A DNA stretch of 64,000 nt, taken from contig NZ_NCSQ01000072.1 of the NCBI RefSeq assembly GCF_002105465.1, forward strand, positions 48,986-112,985, read 5' to 3'. The translations under genes were made by a program, and so were the position numbers. Source of the stretch: Aquidulcibacter paucihalophilus. GTDB taxonomy: Bacteria > Pseudomonadota > Alphaproteobacteria > Caulobacterales > Aquidulcibacteraceae. The number at the start of each line of letters is the position of its first letter. Positions within the stretch are counted from its first letter, which is position 1. Shown piece by piece: positions 45,085 through 54,440 of the stretch. A model generated the notes under the pieces. That model searched no databases and was not told the DNA's origin. It worked only from the letters and a program-made list of their open reading frames with translations.

Positions 45085-45666
45085 CCCACGCTAAAGGCTC
45101 ACCCCAATCAGGTCCAGCCACTTCGCCCAGTGTGCTTGCCTTCCCCCTCGATGTGGGAGGCGGCCGAAATCATTATGGTGATTGAAAGTATGGTTTCGTG
45201 TAGATGCGCTTTGGTGATCCCTTTGGTCCTCCAAACCGCATCCTCTGGCGTGATGGGGCGGTCTGTCGCGTTAAGTCTAGATTGTCTTCAGAAATCTGCA
45301 GCGCTAAGGCCACTTCCCTTTCTTGAATGGCAGTGGACCTCAAGTCTTGATTTAAACGCGCCCAGCAAACTTGACTCGTCAAATCGCCCACAAACAATCG
45401 ACCTTGGCCGTTGGTAGAAGCAGCGCCTGCACCAAAGCCTTCCAGATAAAACGAAGCTTAAGCTTTCACTCTCCCAAATTGAGGCAGATGGGCTCGCCCC
45501 CGTGTGCAACGCACGCTCCGCCGCGGATGGCAAGCTGGGACGGCCCTCAGAAACAAAAACTCAATCGCTCCACAAAGAAAAAGCACCGGATGCTGTAATT
45601 TTTTTCCGTCCTAACGTCTCGTTTACCAACGCGATTCACACTGAGGCTAGAAATTAGGAGACGCTT
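45085..45666. other. Large intergenic region, no recognisable gene
   Basis: About 580 bases between the divergent thioesterase and the unknown plus-strand gene. Open frames of 70 to 95 codons exist on both strands, but none has a ribosome site or protein-like composition. Base use is mixed and shifts to A-rich near 45560-45610, where a weak hairpin AGCA-CCGGA-TGCT precedes seven T. It might hold a degraded gene, an RNA or only promoters; nothing is firm. Confidence 0.5.
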
Positions 45667-46146
45667 GTGGCGCGTGCGGAAGAAAAACAATTAATTGAAT
45701 CTGAAAGCCAAATGGCGCAACGGCGTGCACAGCGCGCCTCTTGGGCCTTGTTGCAGCGTGTCCATACGACGTTAGACTTGTCTTGCGCCCATGTGATCGA
45801 AGTGATGGCAACCGATGCGGGTGCCCATGTCGCGCTTCTTGCTCGCCAATTTCCCGGCGTGCATTTTGAATTGAGCCATGAGGCCACACGTTGCGAAGAA
45901 TCCATTCGCATTCTTTGGGCACCTGATGGTGTGACCACGTCTTTGTCCAAGGACCAATTGGCCAGCTATGATGCGGCCATTGTAACCCATGCACCTGAAG
46001 CCCTGCACGAGACTTTTGTGACCTTTGAAGGTTTTGCCCGCGTAGCTGGTGTGCGGGATTTTGCTGGAGGCCAAGCTTTGGCCATCTTTGGCAAAGGCCT
46101 TGCTCGAGACCTGTTTCGGGCCAAAGTGCGCGACATCGCGGCCTAA
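45667..46146 (+). CDS. Protein of unknown function with Rossmann-like pattern
   Basis: 159 residues from a GTG with AGGAGA upstream. Helical start rich in Gln/Arg (AQRRAQRASWALLQRV), then an alternating strand-helix order: AHVIEVMATDAGAHVALLAR, FPGVHFELSHEAT, YDAAIVTHAPEALHETFVTF, ALAIFGKGLARDL. This resembles the beginning of a SAM-methyltransferase-like fold, but the glycine-rich SAM motif is degenerate (MATDAGAH). I do not recognise a family. It lies 75 bases upstream of mprF on the same strand and may share its transcript, but no link in function is evident. Confidence 0.6.
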   Translation: MARAEEKQLIESESQMAQRRAQRASWALLQRVHTTLDLSCAHVIEVMATDAGAHVALLARQFPGVHFELSHEATRCEESIRILWAPDGVTTSLSKDQLASYDAAIVTHAPEALHETFVTFEGFARVAGVRDFAGGQALAIFGKGLARDLFRAKVRDIAA

Positions 46147-46221
46147 GCACACCCAACTGATACGTTACCGCCACAGTCACCTGATTGTTTTGCCCGCTTA
46201 ATACGGGCAACATGCGTTTCT

Positions 46222-48942
46222 GTGACTGAAGCCAAACACGACCCCACTGAACAGTTTGAGGAAGAAGAAGCCCGCACGGCAGCGTGGCGTACCATGCTGG
46301 GTGCTGCTTGGGGTCGCGCACGCGGCAGCCTTACCCATCCTCTGCTTACGGCCGCCATCAGCCTTGGCGTCTTTATCGTGGCGCTGGTTTTCATCAATGA
46401 GGAGATGACGCGCCATAGTCTGCAGGATTTGAAGGTCGCTTTCGAAGCGGTCAATCCGTGGAGCTTGTTGGGGGCCGTCGCCTGTGTCGGCCTCGCCTAT
46501 GCAGCCCTTACCTTCAATGATCGATTTGCTTTGACCATGCTGGGAAAAAGCCTACCGCGCGCCCGCACCGCGCGCGCCAGCATCGCCGCCTATGCTTTGG
46601 CCAATAGCCTTGGCTATTCCTGGGTAACGGCAGGTACTGCGCGCCTGCGGCTTTACCGTAAATGGGGCTTACAGCCTGCCGAAATTGGCACCCTGTCATT
46701 TCTGACAGGGTCTGCGGTTCAAGTAGGTGGCCTGACGGCGGCGGCCCTTGGCCTTTTATATGCCGCCCCCGAGATAGCGCTCCACGGCCCGTTTCACGCC
46801 TTGGTTTGGTATAGTCTGGGCCTATTCCTGTTGGTTCCGGGCGCTTTATGGCTCATCTATGCGCGCTTTGGCCCGGCTCAATCCCGCATTGGTGAGGCCG
46901 TGATCCACCGGCCAGAGGTTGGCAAGGCCTTCACCCAACTTGCAATCACCGTGTTAGAATGGATGTGCGCGGCCGGTGTGCTCTATTTCTTGCTGCCCGA
47001 CCATGGCGGCTGGTCCTATCCTGCCTTTTTGGCCGTCTATGTGTTGGCAGGATTATTGGGGGCCCTATCAGGTACCCCCGGTGGCTTCGGGATTTTCGAA
47101 GCGGCGATTTTGACTTTGGCCCCTGTGACGCAAAACACACCGGGCGCTGCGGTGGCATTGGTTGTGTACCGCTTGATCTACACTTTCATTCCTTTGGTGA
47201 TCGGCACGATCATTTTGGGTCTCGACCATGCAGCCCCAGCAGCCCGGCCTGCCGCCAAAGCCGCACGGACCATGGGCCATAGTCTAGGCGCGCGCATCGG
47301 TGCCCGCCTCGGCATGACCTTGGGTGAAGCCACCTTAGAGCTTTCGCCGCGTATCTTATCGACCTTGGTGTTTATGGCTGGGCTTGTCCTCTTAAGCTCG
47401 GTTGCCACGCCGGCGCTTTCAGCGCGCATGCAGGCCATTGATGCGTGGGATTTGCGGGCAGTCTCAGACCTCTCCCATTTTGCCGCCTCGATCGTCGGCG
47501 TGCTTCTGTTGCTCATCGCGGCAGGCCTATGGCGCAAAGTAGCGGCTGCTTGGGGTGGGGCCCTTGTATTACTAAGCGGCGGGATCATTTTTTCCCTCGC
47601 CAAAGGCTTAGATTGGGAAGAGGCCACCCTCTTAGCCATCGTACTGGCCTTGACCCTGCCCTGCCGGGCAGCCTTTACCCGCAAATCCGCCCTTGGCCCC
47701 AAACTCTTATCGCCTGCTTGGATCGCAGCCCTAGCGGGTGCGGTCGCCGCAGCTGGATGGCTCAGCCTGTTTGCCTATCAAAATGTGGAATTTCGGGCTG
47801 AGCTGTGGTGGGACTTTGTGCGCGACAATGACGCGGCGCGCAGCCTCCGGGCCTTGACTGCAGCCTGTGTCATGACCCTGTTTGTCGCCGTTTGGGCGCT
47901 GTTTACGCCGTGGCACGCAAGCCGAAAGCGCGCGTCAGACCCGGCAGATATGGCGCGTGCGCAAGCAATTTTGGAACAGGCCGAGAACCCACGCGCTGAC
48001 GTCAACCTCGCCTTTTTGGGCGATAAGCTGTTTTTGTTTTCCGAAAGTGGCAAGAGCTTTGTGATGTATCGCGCGCGTGGCAATCGCTGGATCATTTATG
48101 GCGATCCGGTTGGCCTTGCCAGCGAACGGCAAGCCCTATTGCGTCAGGTGCGCGAAGCAGCCGATCAAGCTGGAGCGCGCCCCATTTATTACGCCGTCTC
48201 GCGCGAGTTGGTACCTGATTTTGCCGAGAGCGGCTATGTCGTCCGCAAAATTGGCGAAACCGCCATTGTTGATCTGGAAACTTTCACCCTGATCGGCAAG
48301 GACGCACAAAACCTGCGCACCTCGCGCAATAAGATGGCACGCGAAGACGTGCGCTTTTTCTACAGCCCGGCTTCAGAGACTGCAGGCCTCTTGGATGAGA
48401 TGGAGCCCATCTCGCGGGCATGGCTGCGTGCCCATCATGGCGGGGAAAAAACCTTTTCGCTCGGTACCTTTGACCGCACCTATCTGAGCCGCTTTCCAAC
48501 CGCTTATGTGCGCGACAAAACAGGCGCGATGATTGCCTTTGCCAGCTTGTGGACCACACCCGATGGCGAAGAAATTGCGATTGACCTGATGCGCCACAGC
48601 CCCAGCGCGCCGCATGGGGTGATGGATTATTTGTTTGTGGAAATCGCCCTTTGGGCCAAAGAGCAACATTATCGCCGCTTTGACTTGGCCATGGCGCCTC
48701 TATCTGGTCTCTCTGACCTGAAGGGTGCGCCTTTCCTGGTCCGGCTGGGGGCCATTGTGTTTGAAGAGGGCGAGGAGGTTTATGGCTTCCGCGGGCTTCG
48801 CCGCTTTAAGGACAAATTCAATCCGACTTGGAAACCGCTCTATCTCTGTGCCCCGCCCGATGTGATGCTGCCAGCGGCCCTTCTCGATGTGGCAGCCCTA
48901 ACAAGTGGTGGCTTAAGGGCGATGGTGAAGGGCAGCGGTTAG
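46222..48942 (+). CDS. mprF: Bifunctional phosphatidylglycerol lysyltransferase/flippase MprF
   Basis: 906 residues from a GTG at 46222. The N-terminal two-thirds hold about 14 membrane spans, with the flippase-type GALSGTPGGFGIFEA motif near residues 280-295. The C-terminal soluble domain (from about 590) is the DUF2156 aminoacyltransferase: FLGDKLFLFSESGKSFVMYRA, IIYGDPVGLASERQAL, and FLVRLGAIVFEEGEEVYGFRGLRRFKDKF. It adds lysine or another amino acid to phosphatidylglycerol, lowering surface charge and raising resistance to cationic peptides and acid. The head has a charged 40-residue tail. The stop overlaps the convergent flavoprotein gene by four bases. Confidence 0.94.
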   Translation: MTEAKHDPTEQFEEEEARTAAWRTMLGAAWGRARGSLTHPLLTAAISLGVFIVALVFINEEMTRHSLQDLKVAFEAVNPWSLLGAVACVGLAYAALTFNDRFALTMLGKSLPRARTARASIAAYALANSLGYSWVTAGTARLRLYRKWGLQPAEIGTLSFLTGSAVQVGGLTAAALGLLYAAPEIALHGPFHALVWYSLGLFLLVPGALWLIYARFGPAQSRIGEAVIHRPEVGKAFTQLAITVLEWMCAAGVLYFLLPDHGGWSYPAFLAVYVLAGLLGALSGTPGGFGIFEAAILTLAPVTQNTPGAAVALVVYRLIYTFIPLVIGTIILGLDHAAPAARPAAKAARTMGHSLGARIGARLGMTLGEATLELSPRILSTLVFMAGLVLLSSVATPALSARMQAIDAWDLRAVSDLSHFAASIVGVLLLLIAAGLWRKVAAAWGGALVLLSGGIIFSLAKGLDWEEATLLAIVLALTLPCRAAFTRKSALGPKLLSPAWIAALAGAVAAAGWLSLFAYQNVEFRAELWWDFVRDNDAARSLRALTAACVMTLFVAVWALFTPWHASRKRASDPADMARAQAILEQAENPRADVNLAFLGDKLFLFSESGKSFVMYRARGNRWIIYGDPVGLASERQALLRQVREAADQAGARPIYYAVSRELVPDFAESGYVVRKIGETAIVDLETFTLIGKDAQNLRTSRNKMAREDVRFFYSPASETAGLLDEMEPISRAWLRAHHGGEKTFSLGTFDRTYLSRFPTAYVRDKTGAMIAFASLWTTPDGEEIAIDLMRHSPSAPHGVMDYLFVEIALWAKEQHYRRFDLAMAPLSGLSDLKGAPFLVRLGAIVFEEGEEVYGFRGLRRFKDKFNPTWKPLYLCAPPDVMLPAALLDVAALTSGGLRAMVKGSG

Positions 48943-50126
48943 ACTGCCTCGCCTGCTGCCACCCCACTCGACCACGCCCATTGGAAATTATAGCCGCCAA
49001 GCCAACCCGTGACGTCGACGGCTTCGCCGATAAAATAGAGGCCCGGGACCGCCTTCACTTCCATCGTCTTTTGATTGAGGGCGGCGGTATCAATCCCGCC
49101 CTTGGTCACTTCGGCCTTGGCATAGCCCTCATCGCCCACAGGCGTCAGGTCCCAATGGTGCAGGGTCTGAGACAAGCTTCGCAGCTGTGCGTCCTTCAGG
49201 TCTGCCATGGGGCGGTCCAGCCCCGCCTTGTCGGCCAAGGCATGGGCTAAGCGCTGGGGTAAACGCTCGGCCAAGATGGTTGCGGCCTGCGCGCGCGGGC
49301 GGGCGGTCTTTGCCTCAATCAGCCACTGATCGGCTTTGATATCAGGCAGGAGGTTGAGATGGATGCTCTCGCCTTTATTCCAATAAGAACTGATCTGAAG
49401 GATGGCAGGCCCAGATAGGCCTCGATGGGTAAAGACCATGCCTTCGCGGAAAGCTGTCTTGCCTTTGGCCGCTACCCCCTCAAGCGACACCCCTGCCAGA
49501 GGCCGCATCAATTCAATATCCTTGATACCAAACACCAAGGGCACAAGCGCAGGCTTGGGCTCTATCACGGCTAGGTCAAACTGGCGGGCAATCTCATAGG
49601 CAAATCCCGTAGCGCCCAATTTCGGGATAGACGGGCCGCCTGTGGCGATGATGAGGCTTGGTGCTATGGCCCGACCCACGTGCGTGGTGACGACATAATT
49701 CTCGCCCGACCGCGCCACTTCCTGGACCTGCACATCGGTTGCGATCGTCACCCCTCCCTTGGTGCATTCAGCCAGCAACATATCGACGATGAGGCGCGCC
49801 GCCCCTGCCCCTTCGCAGAATAATTGCCCCAAGGTCTTTTCATAAAACGGAATATGATAGGATTTAACCAACTCGATGAAATCATATTGGGTGTAACGGG
49901 CAAGCGCCGAGCGCGCAAAATGGGGATTGGCCGAGATAAAGCGGTCGGGCTTAATCTCCATATTGGTGAAATTACATCGCCCACCGCCCGAAATCAGGAT
50001 TTTCGCCCCGACTGTGCTGGTATGCTCAAGCAAAAGCACTTTTCGGCCACGTTGCCCGGCGCGCGCAGCCGCCATTAAGCCTGCCGCTCCTGCCCCCACC
50101 ACAATCACATCAAATGTCTCTGCCAT
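48939..50126 (-). CDS. BaiN/HI0933-type FAD-dependent oxidoreductase
   Basis: 395 residues. FAD-binding dinucleotide motif VVGAGAAGLMAAARAG (10-25), then LEHTSTVGAKILISGGGRCNF (with the HI0933 GGGRCN signature), and the C-terminal GLYFIGEAVDVTGWLGGYNFQWAWSSG second FAD motif. Family members are conserved flavoproteins of poorly known function; BaiN acts on bile acids, but most homologues are unstudied. It is divergent from the aldo/keto reductase gene with about 100 bases between starts, which might reflect shared redox functions. No cysteine pair for a disulphide reductase is seen. Confidence 0.92.
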   Translation of the reverse strand: MAETFDVIVVGAGAAGLMAAARAGQRGRKVLLLEHTSTVGAKILISGGGRCNFTNMEIKPDRFISANPHFARSALARYTQYDFIELVKSYHIPFYEKTLGQLFCEGAGAARLIVDMLLAECTKGGVTIATDVQVQEVARSGENYVVTTHVGRAIAPSLIIATGGPSIPKLGATGFAYEIARQFDLAVIEPKPALVPLVFGIKDIELMRPLAGVSLEGVAAKGKTAFREGMVFTHRGLSGPAILQISSYWNKGESIHLNLLPDIKADQWLIEAKTARPRAQAATILAERLPQRLAHALADKAGLDRPMADLKDAQLRSLSQTLHHWDLTPVGDEGYAKAEVTKGGIDTAALNQKTMEVKAVPGLYFIGEAVDVTGWLGGYNFQWAWSSGVAAGEAV

Positions 50127-50226
50127 GCTCGGGCCTTATCGCCATCACGCATTTAGGGATAGCCAAGGATGCAGCAGAGCGTGTAGCCTGCCTTGAAACG
50201 AGACAATAATTGGAGGAGGCGCACCG

Positions 50227-51315
50227 ATGAAATACAAAACTCTGGGCCGGACTGGTCTTGTCGTGTCGGAGATGTGTCTGGGCACCATGACCTTTGGCGG
50301 TAGCGGTGGCATCTGGTCAGCCATAGGCGGGCAGGATCAGGATACCGCGAGCAATCTTGTTCGCCAGGCCTTTGATGCAGGTATCAATTTTTTTGATACA
50401 GCCGATGTTTACGCCAATGGAGTCTCAGAACACATGTTGGGCCAGGCGGTGATCGACAAAGGCCTGCGCCGTGATGAGATTGTCATTGCCACCAAGGCCC
50501 ATGGACGGGTTCAGGATCTGTTGCCGCCTGATGCCAGCCCACATGCTGAGGCCGAGGCCAAGCGTCGGCAAACCACGCGCAATATCTCGGGTCTGTCGCG
50601 CAAACATTTGTTCGACGCCATTGACGCCAGTCTTCGGCGGCTGAAAATGGATCATGTCGACCTCTATCAGATCCACGGCTATGACCCGCTGACCCCGCTT
50701 GAGGAAGTGATGGATAGCCTCAATGACATCGTCCGCTCGGGCCGTGTCCGCTATATCGGCCTGTGCAACCGGGCTGCGTGGGAAACTGCCAAAGCCAATG
50801 GCATCGCTGAACGCCACAATTATGCCCGATTTGAATCCATGCAAATGTATTACACCTTGGCCTCGCGCGATCTCGAACGCGAGGTCGTACCACTGGCCAT
50901 GAGTGAGAAACTCGCCATCCTGCCGTGGAGTCCGCTGGCTGGGGGGCTATTATCAGGTAAATTCAAGCGCAATCAGGCAGGCCCCAATAATGCCCGCCGG
51001 GCCAGCTTTGATTTCCCGCCTGTCAATAAGGAACGGCTTTTCGATTGCGTTGAAGCGATGGAACCCATTGCGGCGGCCCATCAGGTTTCTGTCGCACAAG
51101 TCGCGCTGGCGTGGCTGCTGCATCGGCCTTGGGTGACCAGCGTTATCATTGGGGCCAAGACCGAGGAGCAATTGAGCGATAATCTTGGTGCGGTTTCGGT
51201 GCACTTAAGCGGGGACGAGCTTGCAACCCTCGACAAAGTCTCTGCCCTGCCGCCCGAATATCCCGGCTGGATGTTTGAGGTTCAAGGCCGTGATCGGGCA
51301 AGTTCCGTGGGCTAA
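50227..51315 (+). CDS. Aldo/keto reductase
   Basis: 362 residues from the ATG at 50227 with GGAGG upstream. AKR superfamily landmarks: GTMTFGGSGG at the start, FFDTADVYANGVSEHMLGQA with the catalytic Asp and Tyr, VIATKAHGRV with the catalytic Lys, and LYQIHGYDPLTPLEE with the histidine. The NADPH-binding loop ends with PWSPLAGGLLSGK and IIGAKTEEQL. It resembles the YajO/IolS-like group. The substrate cannot be inferred. It ends two bases before the convergent DUF1566 gene. Confidence 0.95.
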   Translation: MKYKTLGRTGLVVSEMCLGTMTFGGSGGIWSAIGGQDQDTASNLVRQAFDAGINFFDTADVYANGVSEHMLGQAVIDKGLRRDEIVIATKAHGRVQDLLPPDASPHAEAEAKRRQTTRNISGLSRKHLFDAIDASLRRLKMDHVDLYQIHGYDPLTPLEEVMDSLNDIVRSGRVRYIGLCNRAAWETAKANGIAERHNYARFESMQMYYTLASRDLEREVVPLAMSEKLAILPWSPLAGGLLSGKFKRNQAGPNNARRASFDFPPVNKERLFDCVEAMEPIAAAHQVSVAQVALAWLLHRPWVTSVIIGAKTEEQLSDNLGAVSVHLSGDELATLDKVSALPPEYPGWMFEVQGRDRASSVG

Positions 51316-51317
51316 AT

Positions 51318-52553
51318 TCACCGGGCATCGCGCACACATATGGCAAGGTGGTGCCCGCGAATATCATCCCCTTGTGGTCCAAAACCCTGAGGGAATTGCC
51401 CGGGCAAAGCGGTTTTGGGATCGCTGCGCATGGCTCCTGCCCCATGGACATCCAGCCAACGCCTATGCCCGGAACCCGGTGGGGCTTCCATAAAGCCTTG
51501 GGCTTGGCCAATTGCCGCATAGACAGCCAGCTCCCCCGCTTGTTGGAAAGCCCGCCCTGCCTCGCTGGCTGGAGGCGGGCCTTCTAAATGGGTGGTTGAT
51601 GACCAAAGATAGGTTTTTGGATCGCTCAGCTTGAAAACAGGGTCGATGGCAGGAATGCGGTCATAATCCACGATGGAATGCAATTCCTTGGCATTGGGTA
51701 ATCGCCAATCCTGATGTCCAGCCAGCGTCAGCCCGTCGCAATAGGCCAAGGCATCAGCCCAGGATCGTGGTGTGGCATCATCTTGGCGCTGCCACATGAG
51801 CTGTGTTGCTTGATCATGGACTGTGTCGGCCGCAGCGGCAAAATCATTCCCGCCATAAGGCTTGCCGCGCACCAGCCGAACGCCAAGCCGGTGCGGCGTT
51901 CTCATTTGGTTGGCTGGATCCATGACAGGATAGCCCTTGATCCGGCCATCGGCGAAATTGACGCCGAAGACCGTGTCATCCCGACCCATGGTTTTCCCAA
52001 CATAGCGCGTTGAGCTCCACTCCTGCACATCGATCGGGCGCTGTCCTTCCGCAGCATCACCCAAGCCCAATCCCTTGCCATAGGCAAACTGGAACACGGA
52101 GGTGTCGATATAGGGCCGGGAGTTTGCAGGATCGCCGCGATAGCTGCCCCGGTAATCAATCAAAGAATAGAGCTCACGAATGGTTGGAACCCGCCAGTCA
52201 TCATGGCCACCCAGACGGCTGGCCCGCGCATAGCCAGCACTCTGGGCATATGTCAGCGGGATGCTGGGGGCTTTTGCCCACTCAAGGCCTGTGACCATGT
52301 CGCGCACAGTGCCATCCCCGAGATCTTTGTAGGAAGCCCGATTGCCGGGGTGCTGGGCATTTTGCCCAGACAAAGCCCGCCCTTGGAGTGGGCAAGGGAT
52401 AACCTCCCCCGTCACGCCGTAACATTGGTCCTGACCCGTGCCGACAATCGGATAATGTGCTTTAGAAGCTGGGGCTTGGGCTAAGGCCTGGCTTGTCCAG
52501 CTGATTAGGACAAGACAAGCCACATAAGCGCGTTGTTTGGTCAATACCCGCAT
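51318..52553 (-). CDS. Exported protein with two DUF1566 (Lcl C-terminal-type) repeats
   Basis: 411 residues with a signal peptide (AYVACLVLISWTSQALAQ, cleavage near 26). Two DUF1566 units follow: TVRDMVTGLEWAKAP...HDDWRVPTIRELYSLIDY in the first half, and VHDQATQLMWQRQDDATPRSW...HQDWRLPNAKELHSIVDY in the second. The W-R-(V/L)-P-x-x-x-E-L core is the family fingerprint; the fold is a lectin-like domain in adhesion proteins such as Lcl. It may bind a sugar or mediate adhesion. The MarR-family gene overlaps its start by 13 bases and is upstream, so the regulator probably controls it. Confidence 0.87.
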   Translation of the reverse strand: MRVLTKQRAYVACLVLISWTSQALAQAPASKAHYPIVGTGQDQCYGVTGEVIPCPLQGRALSGQNAQHPGNRASYKDLGDGTVRDMVTGLEWAKAPSIPLTYAQSAGYARASRLGGHDDWRVPTIRELYSLIDYRGSYRGDPANSRPYIDTSVFQFAYGKGLGLGDAAEGQRPIDVQEWSSTRYVGKTMGRDDTVFGVNFADGRIKGYPVMDPANQMRTPHRLGVRLVRGKPYGGNDFAAAADTVHDQATQLMWQRQDDATPRSWADALAYCDGLTLAGHQDWRLPNAKELHSIVDYDRIPAIDPVFKLSDPKTYLWSSTTHLEGPPPASEAGRAFQQAGELAVYAAIGQAQGFMEAPPGSGHRRWLDVHGAGAMRSDPKTALPGQFPQGFGPQGDDIRGHHLAICVRDAR

Positions 52554-52993
52554 TCGTCATCTCCCAATTTGGCGTGGGGTGGTTTGCCACCAAGGGCGTC
52601 ACGTAGCTTGCGGGCCGCCTGGCTTAGGCCCTCAGCTTGTGGGGTTCCAATGCTGTGGCACAGCATCCGATCCACCTGCATCCAAGCCCGCTCAATCTCA
52701 GGGATCAAAGCCCTCCCCGCTTCGGTCAAGGCAATAGCGGTCTGTTTTTGGTCGGCCACACTGTGTCGGTTGATCAGGCCATCACGCGCCAATCGGGTGA
52801 GCATGATCGTCACGGTTGGGGGAGCCAAATCAAAGGCGAGCGCCAATTGGGCCTGCTTAAGCGGCCCATTTTCGGCAATTGCCATCAGCATACGTGCCTG
52901 CCTTGGGTGCAGGCCGATGGGTGCCAAAGCATCGCGTAGCTGCGCTTCGATCAAATGCGCGGCGTGCAGAATGGGATGAAAGAGAGGGCGCAT
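52541..52993 (-). CDS. MarR-family transcriptional regulator
   Basis: 150 residues. Winged-helix pattern: LHPRQARMLMAIAENGPLKQAQLALAF, the recognition helix PPTVTIMLTRLARDGLI, and the wing ADQKQTAIALTEAGRALIPE. It probably represses itself and the DUF1566 gene, which it overlaps by 13 bases. A perfect palindrome TTAGATATCTAA lies between a consensus -35 (TTGACA) and the -10, 13 to 24 bases ahead of the start. The calculated transcription start coincides with the ATG, so the mRNA is probably leaderless, and no ribosome site is seen. Confidence 0.93.
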   Translation of the reverse strand: MRPLFHPILHAAHLIEAQLRDALAPIGLHPRQARMLMAIAENGPLKQAQLALAFDLAPPTVTIMLTRLARDGLINRHSVADQKQTAIALTEAGRALIPEIERAWMQVDRMLCHSIGTPQAEGLSQAARKLRDALGGKPPHAKLGDDECGY

Positions 52994-52999
52994 TGGAAA

Positions 53000-53027
53000 A
53001 AAATATTAGATATCTAACTTTTGTCAA
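53000..53027 (-). promoter_or_regulatory. marR promoter with operator in the spacer
   Basis: On the minus strand TTGACA (53027-53022), a 16-base spacer, and TATTTT (53005-53000). The perfect palindrome TTAGATATCTAA (53017-53006) fills the spacer, a usual place for MarR repression. Transcription would start near 52993, the A of the marR ATG. Confidence 0.65.
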
Positions 53028-53139
53028 CAAGTCGGCTCAAGAAAGCCTGCAGCGATGAGATGGAGGTGCCTGTCACCTTCAGCTCTGACTCGTTTGACCC
53101 TAGACAACCCTCCGCCAGACCGTTAAGCCCACCGCCCCC

Positions 53140-54429
53140 ATGACACACCGCCCCACCCTTGGTCTCGACTTCGGGACAACCAACAGCGTTGCAACCTTGC
53201 CCGATGGGCAGGGCAAAAGTCGTGCGATCCAGTTTGCGCATGAGCATGACTTGGTCCAAGCTTGTCGGTCGGTCTTGTGTTTTTGGCATGAGGAAGATGA
53301 CCACCGCGCCAAGGCGATGATGGAGGTGGGTCCATGGGCGATTGACCGCTTCTTAGAGCTGGGCGGGGACTGTCGTTTCATCCAATCATTCAAAACCTTT
53401 GCCGCCAGCCCCCTCTTCACCAGCACCGTCATCCAGAATAAGGCGTGGCGGTTTGAGGATTTGTTGGCGGCTTTCTTGCGCCGCTTACGTGAGCGCGCAA
53501 GCGAACCCTTCCCCAAGCGCGTGCTGGTGGGCCGGCCCGTGCGATTTGCTGGCAGCCGGTCGGATGAAGATTTAGCCCGCACCCGCTATCACGCAGCCCT
53601 AACCAAAGCAGGCTTTGAGGATATCGCCCATGTCTATGAACCCGTGGCGGCGGCTTTCTTTTTTGCCCAGCGCCTAACCCAAGACGCCACGATTTTGGTG
53701 GCGGATTTTGGCGGCGGGACGAGTGATTTTTCCATCATCCGCTTTAAGCGCGGGAAAAAGACCCAATCGGCCGTAGCACTCGCCCATCGCGGTGTCGGCA
53801 TTGCGGGCGATAGTTTCGACCAACGCATCATTGACCATCTGGTTTCGCCGCTCTTTGGCAAAGGCTCTCACTATGCCAGTGACGGTAAGGTCCTGCCGGT
53901 GCCTTTGGCCTATTATGGCCGGTTTTCGCAATGGAACCAATTGTCGATCATGCGCCATACGCGCGACTATCAGGACTTACAAAAGCTCGTCAAGCAGGCC
54001 CTGAACCCTGAAAAAATCCAAGCCTTTTTGAACTTCTTAGATGCCGAAGCCAGCTATCACCTCTATCGCGCCATTGCAGCGGTCAAGACGACTTTAAGCC
54101 ACGCCGAAGAAGCAAGCTTCAGGCTTTCCTTTGCCGGGACCGATCTGGTCAAATCGCTCACCCGCGCTGACTTTGAAGCCTGGATTGCCGAGGACCTTCA
54201 TCAGATCGACACCTGTGTCAGCGATGCGCTTACGGCAGCTGGCCTTGATGAAGGCGGGATTGACCGGGTGTTTTTGACCGGCGGGTCAAGCTTTGTGCCC
54301 GCCGTCAAAGCCCAGTTTGAGACCCGATTTGGGGCCCAGAAAGTCGAGACCGGCGACCAATTTGTCTCTATCGCCCATGGGCTTTCACTGATTGCCCAAG
54401 AAGACGACCCCAGCCCCTGGTTGGCCTAA
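53140..54429 (+). CDS. yegD: Hsp70-family protein, YegD-like
   Basis: 429 residues. Only the nucleotide-binding domain of Hsp70 is present: phosphate-1 loop LGLDFGTTNSVATL (7-20), phosphate-2 loop ILVADFGGGTSDFSIIR, and the adenosine motif VFLTGGSSFVPAVKAQF. The peptide-binding domain of DnaK is missing, as in E. coli YegD (450 residues). No nucleotide-exchange or J-domain partner is next to it. Role unclear; members are thought to be chaperone-like actin-fold ATPases. The stop is 11 bases from the convergent pccA gene. Start ATG with only a weak ribosome site. Confidence 0.92.
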   Translation: MTHRPTLGLDFGTTNSVATLPDGQGKSRAIQFAHEHDLVQACRSVLCFWHEEDDHRAKAMMEVGPWAIDRFLELGGDCRFIQSFKTFAASPLFTSTVIQNKAWRFEDLLAAFLRRLRERASEPFPKRVLVGRPVRFAGSRSDEDLARTRYHAALTKAGFEDIAHVYEPVAAAFFFAQRLTQDATILVADFGGGTSDFSIIRFKRGKKTQSAVALAHRGVGIAGDSFDQRIIDHLVSPLFGKGSHYASDGKVLPVPLAYYGRFSQWNQLSIMRHTRDYQDLQKLVKQALNPEKIQAFLNFLDAEASYHLYRAIAAVKTTLSHAEEASFRLSFAGTDLVKSLTRADFEAWIAEDLHQIDTCVSDALTAAGLDEGGIDRVFLTGGSSFVPAVKAQFETRFGAQKVETGDQFVSIAHGLSLIAQEDDPSPWLA

Positions 54430-54440
54430 AGCGGCTGAGC

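Noticed and set aside
45130..45598. Open frames of 75-95 codons in the 580-base gap
   Set aside because: Low-quality composition, no ribosome sites and no recognisable domain.
45647..46321. Minus-strand frame of 224 codons opposite the unknown gene
   Set aside because: It is Trp/Gln/Arg-rich and unlike a folded protein; the plus-strand gene has AGGAGA at its start and a plausible fold.
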